Below are positions 53,208 through 60,090 of a stretch of 64,000 bases of DNA, piece after piece. The translations under genes were made by a program, and so were the position numbers. The stretch lies in contig NZ_JAFKJN010000018.1 in the NCBI RefSeq assembly GCF_017305915.1, positions 310,001 to 374,000 on the forward strand, given 5' to 3'. The notes beneath the pieces are model-generated. The model did not search any database, had not been told where the DNA came from, and worked only from the letters and a program-made list of their open reading frames with translations. Numbering within the stretch: position 1 is the stretch's first letter; every line of letters begins with the position of its first letter. This DNA is from Reyranella sp. Its GTDB lineage: Bacteria > Pseudomonadota > Alphaproteobacteria > Reyranellales > Reyranellaceae.

Positions 53208-53450
53208 CTAGTAATAGCGATAGTACCGCGGCTGCTCCGGCGTCGTGGCCGCGCCGACCACGGCACCCGCCGCGCCGCCGACCACCGCACCAGCGATCGG
53301 CGCACCGACCGTCGAGCCCACCACCGCGCCGGTACCCGCACCGATCGCGCCGCCGGTCAGCGCGCGGTCCGTCGGGTTATTGCCGCACGCCGCGGTGAGC
53401 AATCCCAGACCAATCAGCGCCGCGAACGGCGCAATCCTACTGATCGACAT
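53208..53450 (-). CDS. glycine-zipper lipoprotein
   Basis: The ATG at 53450 has GAGGAG upstream; 80 residues. Lipobox LLTAAC (Cys near 22), then a glycine-zipper (GGAIGAGTGAVVGSTVGAPI and GAVVGGAAGAVVGAA) and a Tyr-rich C-terminus (RYYRYY). Glycine-zipper lipoproteins sit in the outer membrane or periplasm and accompany envelope stress. Classical EcfG-like promoter upstream. Confidence 0.85.
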   Translation of the reverse strand: MSISRIAPFAALIGLGLLTAACGNNPTDRALTGGAIGAGTGAVVGSTVGAPIAGAVVGGAAGAVVGAATTPEQPRYYRYY

Positions 53451-53529
53451 TGTTAGTCTCCTCGTGCAAGGCCCGGAGAGCCAGACCACGGCTCGTCCGA
53501 TCCTGAAGCATTTCTCAAGTGTGGGAGCT

Positions 53530-53554
53530 AACGCTTATGTATCCATGCGGTTCC
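53530..53554 (-). promoter_or_regulatory. EcfG-like promoter, GGAAC-N16-CGTT, for the glycine-zipper lipoprotein
   Basis: On the minus strand GGAAC (53554-53550), 16 bases, CGTT (53533-53530), an exact consensus match. Start near 53523. Confidence 0.7.
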
Positions 53555-53622
53555 CTGTGGGTTCATTGGCCTCTGTCCACAGCAGGGCCGGGCCGGCCTT
53601 GCCGCGGCGGGCAGCGGGAGAA

Positions 53623-53820
53623 CTAAAGACCGCCGGCCCAGGTCTTGACCTGCTTTTCCGCCTCGTCCTTGGCGATGCCATAACGCTCCTGGATGCGACC
53701 GACCAGCTGGTCCTGCTTGCCGCCGATCACAGCAAGGTCGTCGTCGGTGAGCTTGCCCCACTTCTCTTTCACATTGCCGGAAAACTGCTTCCAGTTGCCC
53801 TCGACCCGATCCCAATTCAT
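53623..53820 (-). CDS. CsbD-family stress protein
   Basis: The ATG at 53820 has AAAGGAG upstream; 65 residues, the normal length. MNWDRVEGNWKQFSGNVKEK, WGKLTDDDLAVIGGKQDQLV and IQERYGIAKDEAEKQVKTW cover the whole CsbD domain. A cytoplasmic general stress protein of unknown biochemical role. A GCAAC-type promoter lies at 53872. Confidence 0.92.
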   Translation of the reverse strand: MNWDRVEGNWKQFSGNVKEKWGKLTDDDLAVIGGKQDQLVGRIQERYGIAKDEAEKQVKTWAGGL

Positions 53821-53871
53821 CGCGTACTCCTTTCGATACCTTTCACGGCGTCTGCCGCGATCATTTGGGTC

Positions 53872-53896
53872 AACGCGAGGCCGGCAGGCCGGTTGC
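53872..53896 (-). promoter_or_regulatory. EcfG-like promoter, GCAAC-N16-CGTT, for csbD
   Basis: On the minus strand GCAAC (53896-53892), 16 bases, CGTT (53875-53872). Start near 53864, 44 bases before the CsbD ATG. The site lies between csbD and the divergent sigma-factor gene. Confidence 0.55.
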
Positions 53897-53960
53897 CGGG
53901 TGTCGATTTTCCTTTGCGACCGCGCCGGAAGGCCCCACATAGGAGCAGCGCCAGCACGGC

Positions 53961-54455
53961 GTGGTCGCGTGGCCGGAGCTCCCCGATTTGCTGAAGGACG
54001 ATATCGTCGCGTTGCTGCCGGACCTGCGCGCCTTTGCGCGATTCATGTGCCGCGAGCGCGAGGCCGCCGACGATCTGGTGCAGAACACCATCCTTGCTGC
54101 GCTCGACAAGCAGGCGCAGTTCGAGCCCGGCACCAACCTCAAGGGTTGGCTGTTCACCATCATGCGCAACCGCTTCTATTCGGATCTGCGCGCGCAGCGC
54201 CGGCGCCCGACCGCGATCGAGGACGTCTCGATGACGCCGGTGGCCGCGGTCGACAATCCCGAGGCGACGCTGCAATTGAAGGAGCTCTCGTCGGCCTTGT
54301 GGAAGCTCAGCCCGCAGGCGCGCGAGGCGCTGATCCTGGTCGGCGCCGGCGGATTTTCCTACGAGGAAGCGGCGCGTTTGTGCGACTGCTCGGTCGGCAC
54401 GCTCAAGGCCCGCGTGTCGCGGGCGCGCAAGTTGCTGTCCGAGCAGATGAAGTAA
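53961..54455 (+). CDS. EcfG-type sigma factor (paralog 1)
   Basis: 164 residues from a GTG at 53961; AGGAG lies 15 bases upstream, so an in-frame TTG at 53988 (GGAG nine bases upstream) is an alternative. Region 2 is LRAFARFMCREREAADDLVQ with GWLFTIMRNRFYSDLRAQRR; region 4 is LIVGAGG-like LILVGAGGFSYEEAARLCDC and VGTLKARVSRARKLL. This is the EcfG (ECF15) pattern released when PhyR binds NepR. Confidence 0.9.
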   Translation: MVAWPELPDLLKDDIVALLPDLRAFARFMCREREAADDLVQNTILAALDKQAQFEPGTNLKGWLFTIMRNRFYSDLRAQRRRPTAIEDVSMTPVAAVDNPEATLQLKELSSALWKLSPQAREALILVGAGGFSYEEAARLCDCSVGTLKARVSRARKLLSEQMK

Positions 54456-54571
54456 AAACCACGGCATATCAATACGTTACAGAGGGCACTCGCGCGTCGA
54501 TTGTTCTGCTCCTGTAACCTTTCGCGCTTTCCGGCATTTCCTCCAGCACGAATATCCCCCTGGAGACGATC

Positions 54572-55177
54572 ATGGCTAGCGCCACCACGAAGAAGAGCAA
54601 GACGACGGCTCACGACGTCCATGATTTCCATGAGCAGCTCAAGGCCATCCTGCCCCGCCTGCGCGTCTACGCGCTGTCCCTGACGCGCGACCGCGACGCT
54701 GCCGACGATCTGGTGCACGACACCGTCATCAAGGCTTTGACGGGCCGCGAGAGCTTCGAGCCGGGCACCAACCTCTCCGCCTGGGTGTTCCGCATCCAGC
54801 GCAACGAATTCATCTCCGGCCTGCGCCGTCTGCGTCCGACGGTGCCGGTCGATTCGGCGATCGCCGAGACGCTGTCGCATCAGCCGCACCAGGAGAGCCG
54901 TCTGGTGATGCGCGAGTTCATGTCGGCCTTCGGCAAGCTCGCGCCGACGCAGCGCGAGGCGCTGCTGCTGGCGGTGCTCGAGGGCCAGTCCTACGAGGTC
55001 ATCGCCGCCCATACCGGCGTTTCGGTCGGCACCGTCAAGAGCCGCATCAGCCGCGCGCGCGACACGCTCGAGCGCCTGCTGCTCGAAGGCGATGCCAAGG
55101 AGCGCAGCGAGCAGGCCAATCGCACCGCGGTTCGCGACGAAAGCGACTCCGACGAGCGGCGCCTGCACGATCGCTAA
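54572..55177 (+). CDS. ecfG: EcfG-type sigma factor (paralog 2)
   Basis: The ATG at 54572 has GGAG upstream; 201 residues, longer at both ends than paralog 1. Region 2 is ILPRLRVYALSLTRDRDAAD with SAWVFRIQRNEFISGLRRLR; region 4 is QREALLLAVLEGQSYEVIAA and VSVGTVKSRISRARDTLERL. The charged C-terminal tail (ERSEQANRTAVRDESDSDER) is extra. It sits 117 bases before nepR in the same direction, the usual partner order; two EcfG paralogs side by side are less common. Confidence 0.92.
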   Translation: MASATTKKSKTTAHDVHDFHEQLKAILPRLRVYALSLTRDRDAADDLVHDTVIKALTGRESFEPGTNLSAWVFRIQRNEFISGLRRLRPTVPVDSAIAETLSHQPHQESRLVMREFMSAFGKLAPTQREALLLAVLEGQSYEVIAAHTGVSVGTVKSRISRARDTLERLLLEGDAKERSEQANRTAVRDESDSDERRLHDR

Positions 55178-55294
55178 AGCCGTCCCCTCAATCCTGCGTG
55201 GACGTGTGAGCGAAACATGGGCATTCTCCGGAGAAGAGATCCATGCCTCGGACGGGAATCCGTGGAATGCTCCTCGTTCCACGCGAAGTGTGCC

Positions 55295-55507
55295 ATGGCG
55301 AATGACAACAAGCCGCAAAGGGATCGGGCCGGCGATCCGGCCCGAGACAAGAAAGTGAAGGCGCCCGCCGAGCGGCCATTCGACATGTGGCTGCAGAAGC
55401 AGCTGCATGCGATGTACGACGAGATCGCCGCCGAGCCGCTGCCCAACGATCTCATCAGCCTGATCGAGCGCGACGCCGAGAAGAAAGACAAGCCGAAGAA
55501 GAAGTAG
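55295..55507 (+). CDS. nepR: anti-sigma factor NepR
   Basis: The ATG at 55295 is chosen over 55217 because it gives a typical 70-residue NepR; its ribosome-binding match is weak. After a basic N-terminus comes the core RPFDMWLQKQLHAMYDEIAA and EPLPNDLISLIERDAEKKDK, the conserved W-L-x-x-Q-L-x-x-x-F/Y-D...P-x-P-x-x-L-x-x-L-I helices that bind EcfG and PhyR. Placed after the second sigma gene and 2.2 kb from phyR. Confidence 0.93.
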   Translation: MANDNKPQRDRAGDPARDKKVKAPAERPFDMWLQKQLHAMYDEIAAEPLPNDLISLIERDAEKKDKPKKK

Positions 55508-55568
55508 CGCCAAGAAGAATGGCGGCAGCCTCGCGGCCGCCGCCATCCCGTTTTTCGCCGCTTGCCAG

Positions 55569-55808
55569 TCAGCCCGGCCGGCGTGCAGCGAACTCGGTCG
55601 AGACGCAGCGATCGAAGGTGGATGTCCCGGCCTGCAGGCCGTAGCCGGTGCAGGCCGCGCGGGAGTCGGCGAGGAGTTGGGCGTCGCTCGGGACCATCAC
55701 GGCGCGCGTCGGCTCGGCGACCACGGTGGTGTGTCGCTCGGTGGTGCACGCTGCGCAGATCAGCAGCACGGCCAATGGAGCTAGGGGGGCAAACGCCGGC
55801 CTCGCCAT
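55569..55808 (-). CDS. small lipoprotein, paralog family A, member 3
   Basis: The ATG at 55808 has GGGAGGAAAG upstream; 79 residues. Lipobox LLICAAC, then one unit ACTGYGLQAGTSTFDRCVST (C-x2-YG-x3-GT-x2-F-x2-C) and a RRPG end identical to that of the two-unit protein at 43348. It has an exact EcfG-like promoter, supporting a stress role. Confidence 0.75.
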   Translation of the reverse strand: MARPAFAPLAPLAVLLICAACTTERHTTVVAEPTRAVMVPSDAQLLADSRAACTGYGLQAGTSTFDRCVSTEFAARRPG

Positions 55809-55836
55809 CTTTCCTCCCGATTCTTCGCGCGGAAAC

Positions 55837-55861
55837 AACGGCGCAATCGGCTTGAGGTTCC
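55837..55861 (-). promoter_or_regulatory. EcfG-like promoter, GGAAC-N16-CGTT, for lipoprotein family A member 3
   Basis: On the minus strand GGAAC (55861-55857), 16 bases, CGTT (55840-55837). Start near 55830, 22 bases before the ATG with its ribosome-binding site. Confidence 0.7.
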
Positions 55862-55885
55862 CGTTCCCTTCGCTATACAGGCCGG

Positions 55886-56647
55886 ATGCAGCTTTTCGAT
55901 CTATCCGGACGGGTCGCCGTCGTCACCGGCGGCAACGGGGGCATCGGTCTCGGCATGGCGAAGGGGATGGCCGCTGCAGGCGCCACCATCGTCGTCGCGG
56001 GCCGCGACGCGGCCAAGAACAGCGCGGCGGTGAAAGAGCTCGTGGCGGCGGGCGGCAAGGCCGGCGCCATCCCGGTCGATGTCCTCGAGGAGGACTCCTG
56101 CCGCGCCCTGATCGACCAGACGATGAAGGCGCACGGCCGGCTCGACATCCTGGTCAACAATGCCGGCATGAGCATCCGCAAGCAGCCCGAGCAGTATACG
56201 CGGGCCGAATGGCACACCGTGCTCGACAGCAACCTGACCAGCGCCTTCCTGTGCAGCCAGGCCGCCTACCCGGCGATGAAGCAGCGCGGCGGCAAGATCA
56301 TCAACATCGGCTCGATGATGTCGATCTTCGGCGCGCCGTTCGCGACCGCCTATGCCGCGAGCAAGGGCGGCATGGTGCAGATGACCAAGTCGCTGGCGAC
56401 GGCGTGGGCCAAGGACAACATCCAGGTCAACGCCATCCTGCCCGGTTGGATCGACACCGCGCTGACCAAGCGGGCGCGCGAGCAGGTCCAGGGCCTGCAC
56501 GACTCGGTGCTGAAGCGCACGCCGGCCGCGCGCTGGGGCGTGCCCGACGACTTCGCCGGCATCGCGGTGTTCCTCGCCGCCCCCGCTTCCGATTTCGTCA
56601 CCGGCGCCACCATCGCCGTCGACGGCGGCTACTCCTCGCTGGCCTGA
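55886..56647 (+). CDS. SDR-family oxidoreductase
   Basis: 253 residues, classical short-chain dehydrogenase. The NAD(P) site is VVTGGNGGIGLGMAKGM, the cofactor-side NNAGM, and the catalytic residues are the Ser in INIGSMMSIFG and Y-x-x-x-K in YAASKGG. The C-terminal ITVDGGYS-like end is TIAVDGGYSSLA. Similar to gluconate 5-dehydrogenase/glucose dehydrogenase-type enzymes; the substrate cannot be assigned. Starts 25 bases from the divergent EcfG-like promoter. Confidence 0.92.
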   Translation: MQLFDLSGRVAVVTGGNGGIGLGMAKGMAAAGATIVVAGRDAAKNSAAVKELVAAGGKAGAIPVDVLEEDSCRALIDQTMKAHGRLDILVNNAGMSIRKQPEQYTRAEWHTVLDSNLTSAFLCSQAAYPAMKQRGGKIINIGSMMSIFGAPFATAYAASKGGMVQMTKSLATAWAKDNIQVNAILPGWIDTALTKRAREQVQGLHDSVLKRTPAARWGVPDDFAGIAVFLAAPASDFVTGATIAVDGGYSSLA

Positions 56648-56651
56648 CGCC

Positions 56652-57455
56652 TCACAGGCTGCCGCCCGCGGCGACCAGCCCGGGATTGCGCCGGAACTCG
56701 GCGCTGCGCGTCTCCGGCGGCAGCGCGCGCAACTGCATGAAGTAGGCGAACTGGCGCTGCGCATAGCGCTCGTCGAGCACGCGCCGGCAGAGCTGCAGGG
56801 AATTCTCGAGATCGCCCGCCATGGCGTAGGCGAAGGCGAGGTTCAGGCGGGTGCGCGCATCGGCGCGTGCCGAGCCCGCGATCGGCGTGAGCTGGGCGAT
56901 CGCCTCCGGCACCGGCCCGGTGAGCGCGAGCGACAGGCCGAAGTTGCTGCGCAGCGGGACATAGTCCGGCGCCAGCTCGATGCCGCGACGGTAGTTGGCC
57001 TGCGCCTCGGCGTGGCGGCCCTGCAGATCGAGCGCGACGCCGAGCAGGTTGAGCGCGCGATAGTCGGCCGCGTCGGCGCGCAGGGCGGCGTCGATCTGCT
57101 GCTCGGCGAGCGCCGGCTGGCCCATCGCGATCAGGGCGCCGGCGAGGCCGCGGCGGGCGGCATTGTCGCCGCTGCGCCGGGCGAGCACGTCGCGGAATTG
57201 CGCCGCCGCCTCGTCGCCCGCACCAACGCTCAGGAAGGACTGGCCGAGGCCGAGCTTGGCCTCGACACCGTTCGGATTGGCCTGCAGGGCCCGCTCGTAG
57301 AGCGGGATGGCGGTGTCGGGATTGCCGGCCTGGCGCGCCTCGTCGGCCCGGCGCACGGTCGCGTCGTAGTCATCGCCCCTGCTGATGTCCGGCGGATCGC
57401 AGGCTCCCACCAAAAGGAGCGCCAGGCCCGCGCCGAGCAAACGCGCCAGCTTCAT
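56652..57455 (-). CDS. tadD: TPR lipoprotein, TadD-like (Tad pilus)
   Basis: The ATG at 57455 has GGGGTAGGA upstream; 267 residues. Lipobox LLLVGAC (Cys near residue 18), then several TPR units (AIPLYERALQANPNGVEAKL, LNLLGVALDLQGRHAEAQAN, YRRGIELAPDYVPLRSNFGL). TadD-type TPR lipoproteins assist the outer-membrane secretin of Tad pili. The neighbouring tad genes support the assignment. Confidence 0.8.
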   Translation of the reverse strand: MKLARLLGAGLALLLVGACDPPDISRGDDYDATVRRADEARQAGNPDTAIPLYERALQANPNGVEAKLGLGQSFLSVGAGDEAAAQFRDVLARRSGDNAARRGLAGALIAMGQPALAEQQIDAALRADAADYRALNLLGVALDLQGRHAEAQANYRRGIELAPDYVPLRSNFGLSLALTGPVPEAIAQLTPIAGSARADARTRLNLAFAYAMAGDLENSLQLCRRVLDERYAQRQFAYFMQLRALPPETRSAEFRRNPGLVAAGGSL

Positions 57456-57604
57456 TCCTACCCCGAGATTCTTGTCTCCGCGTCCGGGCGCGGCAGCGTT
57501 GGCCATTCTGCTAATGATATCAAAATCTTGGGGGCCACCGCAACCAGACTGCTAGGTATTGATGGTAAGTCCTTGTGGGCAACGCCCTTTCGGCAGACCG
57601 CGGA

Positions 57605-58012
57605 CTAGTACCGGACGGCTTGCGCCTTGGCCGTCAGGGTCTGGGCGCTGATCCCGACGAAGCCTACGGCCGGGGTGAAATTGTAGGTCGCGGTGATCAT
57701 GGTACAGGTCACCGCGCTGTTGCCATTGCAGCTCGCGGTGTCGGCATAGGCGATCGTAACGTCGGACCCCATGCCGCCGGCCATGGCATTGCGCAGCGCG
57801 GTGTCGACGTTGCCGCTGGCGGTGGTCGGATTGAGCATGTAGTAGCGCGCCGCCTCCTCGGTCGCGTACTCCAGCGCCTGCCGGATGTAGAACATGCGGC
57901 CCATCTCGACGATGCCGAACAGGATCACGAGCAGGACCGGCGCCAGGATGGCGAATTCCAGGATTGCGCCGCCCCGCTCGTCAGCACCCAGGACAGCCAG
58001 CAGACGCCGCAT
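57605..58012 (-). CDS. TadE-like pseudopilin
   Basis: 135 residues. The N-terminal GGAILEFAILAPVLLVILFG is the TadE membrane segment with the conserved Glu after the basic DERGG, then a periplasmic part (GIVEMGRMFYIRQALEYATE; EEAARYYML). Typical TadE-like length and start. Minor Flp-pilus component thought to be processed by a prepilin peptidase. Immediately follows the second TadE-like gene. Confidence 0.85.
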   Translation of the reverse strand: MRRLLAVLGADERGGAILEFAILAPVLLVILFGIVEMGRMFYIRQALEYATEEAARYYMLNPTTASGNVDTALRNAMAGGMGSDVTIAYADTASCNGNSAVTCTMITATYNFTPAVGFVGISAQTLTAKAQAVRY

Positions 58013-58013
58013 G

Positions 58014-58508
58014 TCAGGGCACGATCAGCGTGACCGAGGAGGTCATCGAGGTCGGCGGCGTCCAGGCGCCGGTCCAGCCGTTGGGACCGTTCAAGCCGAA
58101 GCTCACCGTGGCCGAGCCCCAGACCGAGCTGAAGCTGCCCGTCGTGGTCACGGTGATGTACTTCTTGAGGACCGCGCTGCCGCTGCAGGTGGCGGTGCAC
58201 TGCACCGTCGTGCCCGGCGCCGACGAGCACTCGCAGAACACGGTGTTGGTGGCGGTGACGCCGGTGAGGCCGCTCGCGTTCTGCGCCGTCGTGTTGATGT
58301 TGGCCGTCTCGGTGGGGGCCGTGATACCGTACTGCGCGCCTTCGCGGGCGCCCTGCAGCATCGCCGACTTCTGCAGGCTGAAGCGGCCGAGGTCGAGCAG
58401 CCCTACCAGCATCAGCATCAGGATCGGCAGCGCCAGCGCGAACTCGATGATCAGGTTGCCGCGGCAGTCAGCCGCCAGCCGCCGCAGGAGGGAACGAGGT
58501 ACGCGCAT
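58014..58508 (-). CDS. TadE/TadF-like pseudopilin
   Basis: The ATG at 58508; 164 residues. LAADCRGNLIIEFALALPIL carries the TadE-like helix with Glu, followed by MLMLVGLLDLGRFSLQKSAM and a periplasmic Ser/Thr-rich domain with several Cys (VFCECSSAPGTTVQCTATCS) likely paired. It lies 1 base before the next TadE-like gene and 8 bases after the TadG-like gene. Confidence 0.85.
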   Translation of the reverse strand: MRVPRSLLRRLAADCRGNLIIEFALALPILMLMLVGLLDLGRFSLQKSAMLQGAREGAQYGITAPTETANINTTAQNASGLTGVTATNTVFCECSSAPGTTVQCTATCSGSAVLKKYITVTTTGSFSSVWGSATVSFGLNGPNGWTGAWTPPTSMTSSVTLIVP

Positions 58509-58516
58509 GCCGGGCC

Positions 58517-59995
58517 CTACTCGAAGACCTTGCCCTTGGTGATCGTCGTCGTGGTGACGATGCCAGCGGGCGTCGTGCCGTAATTGGCGCAGCCGCCCTT
58601 GTAGGTGCTGCTGAAGCTGGAGAACTTCAGGTAGCGGCCAAGCCAGATGGTGCAGCCGGTCGTCGCGTTGCCGCCGAAGGTGCTGATATTCGAGATGTCG
58701 ATGCGATTGTTCGGGAAGTAGATCGCGCCGGTCAATGTGGCATTGCTGAGCGAGCTGACGGTGAAGATCTTCGACGCCGAGCTCATGGTGCCGACCGTGG
58801 CCCGCGGGTCCTGGTAGAACAGGATGCCGTTGAAAGTGTTGCCTTGGAACGCGGTGTTGTTGGAGCCGGCGTTGAGGTTGATGGTGCTGTCGGAGGTGAT
58901 GCTGACGCCACCGATGCCGGCGTCGGCCGTGCCGTTGCCGAGCTGGGTCAGCACGAAGGCGACGCCGTTGGTCGAGGTGCAGGTCGGGCAACTCACCGTG
59001 CTGACGCTGCTGATGTAGAGGTCGCCGCCCGCGATGTAGTAGATGCCCGGCGAGAAGTTGACGGTCGAGGCATTGCTGACCGACAGGCCGTTGCAATAGA
59101 TCTTGTTGCCGGTGACGTTGATCGTGCTGGCGCTGCCGGCGCTGAAGTTGTTGTAGTCGCAGTTGCCGGCGCCCGACGGCAGGCTCAGCGCCCCGATGCT
59201 GGCGTAGGGATCGGTGGCGTAGCCGCTCTGGCGCACCAGCGGCGCGGTACCGCCGCCCGACGACGCGCTGTAGCTGATGCTGCTGTAGTTCTGGACGGTC
59301 AGCGTGCCGCGCGTCCACACCTGCTTCAGCGAGGCGCTGCTGAAGCTGCTGATGTTGACCGATGCGCCGCTGCCCGAACCGGTCGCCGAGCCGTTGGATA
59401 CGATGGTGCAGTCCGACGTGAAGCTCGAGAAGTTGGTGAAGCTCACGCCCTGCTCGGCGGCGGTGGTGAGCGCCACCAGGCAACCTTCGTAGCTGGTCGT
59501 CGTCGAGGTGACGGTGCCCTGCGCGGCGACCGAGCGGGCCTTCATGTCGAAGCTGGCGGCCGCGCCGCCGCCCATCCAGCTCATCAGCACCGCGCCCAGG
59601 CTGAAGCCGGTCGATTTGGTGATGATCACCTCGACGGCGCCGGTCGTCGCGACGTTCGGGCCGGTGGTCGGTGGCGCATTCACGGCAACGGTGACGCCGC
59701 TGGCGCCGTCGCTGAAGCCGTTGCGCCCGGCCTCGTACTGGGCGGTGCTGGTGATGGTCGCGTTGTTCTTGCCGGCCATCCGGTCGATCGCGCCGGCCAG
59801 AGCCGCGGCATCCGCCGAGCTCTGCATCTGGCGCTTCACGCGATAGAGCTGGCCGGTCTCGATGCCGATCGCGACGGCACCGGCCAGGATCGGCAGCACG
59901 GCCAGCACGGCCAGCATCGATCCCTTGTCGTCACGCTTGATCCGCTGCAAGTGGCCCAGGGTGCCACGCGCTACGCGCAATGCGATCTCCATCAT
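58517..59995 (-). CDS. TadG-like pilus-associated protein with Ser/Asn-rich exported domain
   Basis: 492 residues. The N-terminus has DDKGSMLAVLAVLPILAGAV and AIGIETGQLYRVKRQMQSSA, the TadG/TadE_N pattern (membrane helix then a helix with S-A-D-A-A-A-L-A-G). No von Willebrand A domain is visible, unlike classical TadG. Residues about 190-480 are Ser/Thr/Asn/Gly-rich with regular hydrophobic spacing (STVNFSPGIYYIAGGDLYIS; STINLNAGSNNTAFQGN), suggesting a right-handed beta-helix. Likely displayed at the cell surface. Confidence 0.8.
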   Translation of the reverse strand: MMEIALRVARGTLGHLQRIKRDDKGSMLAVLAVLPILAGAVAIGIETGQLYRVKRQMQSSADAAALAGAIDRMAGKNNATITSTAQYEAGRNGFSDGASGVTVAVNAPPTTGPNVATTGAVEVIITKSTGFSLGAVLMSWMGGGAAASFDMKARSVAAQGTVTSTTTSYEGCLVALTTAAEQGVSFTNFSSFTSDCTIVSNGSATGSGSGASVNISSFSSASLKQVWTRGTLTVQNYSSISYSASSGGGTAPLVRQSGYATDPYASIGALSLPSGAGNCDYNNFSAGSASTINVTGNKIYCNGLSVSNASTVNFSPGIYYIAGGDLYISSVSTVSCPTCTSTNGVAFVLTQLGNGTADAGIGGVSITSDSTINLNAGSNNTAFQGNTFNGILFYQDPRATVGTMSSASKIFTVSSLSNATLTGAIYFPNNRIDISNISTFGGNATTGCTIWLGRYLKFSSFSSTYKGGCANYGTTPAGIVTTTTITKGKVFE

Positions 59996-60090
59996 CGCGC
60001 CTCTCCATCAATGGTCGCCCGAAACGGGCGGAAAATACACTTGATACAAAAGTAGAAGAACGCGCCCTAACTCTAGGAAATATCCTGAAT

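Noticed and set aside
54527..54541. CTTTCCGGCATTTC resembling the repeat arm, before the second sigma gene
   Set aside because: Only about 12 bases match and no palindrome forms; treated as chance.
55255..55278. GGAAT-N15-CGTT upstream of nepR
   Set aside because: Wrong fifth base and spacing one short of the allowed 16-17, and only 17 bases before the start; not counted as a GSR promoter.
60016..60030. CGCCCG-AAA-CGGGCG hairpin between tadC and the TadG-like gene
   Set aside because: Short stem and no T-run; not enough to call a terminator.
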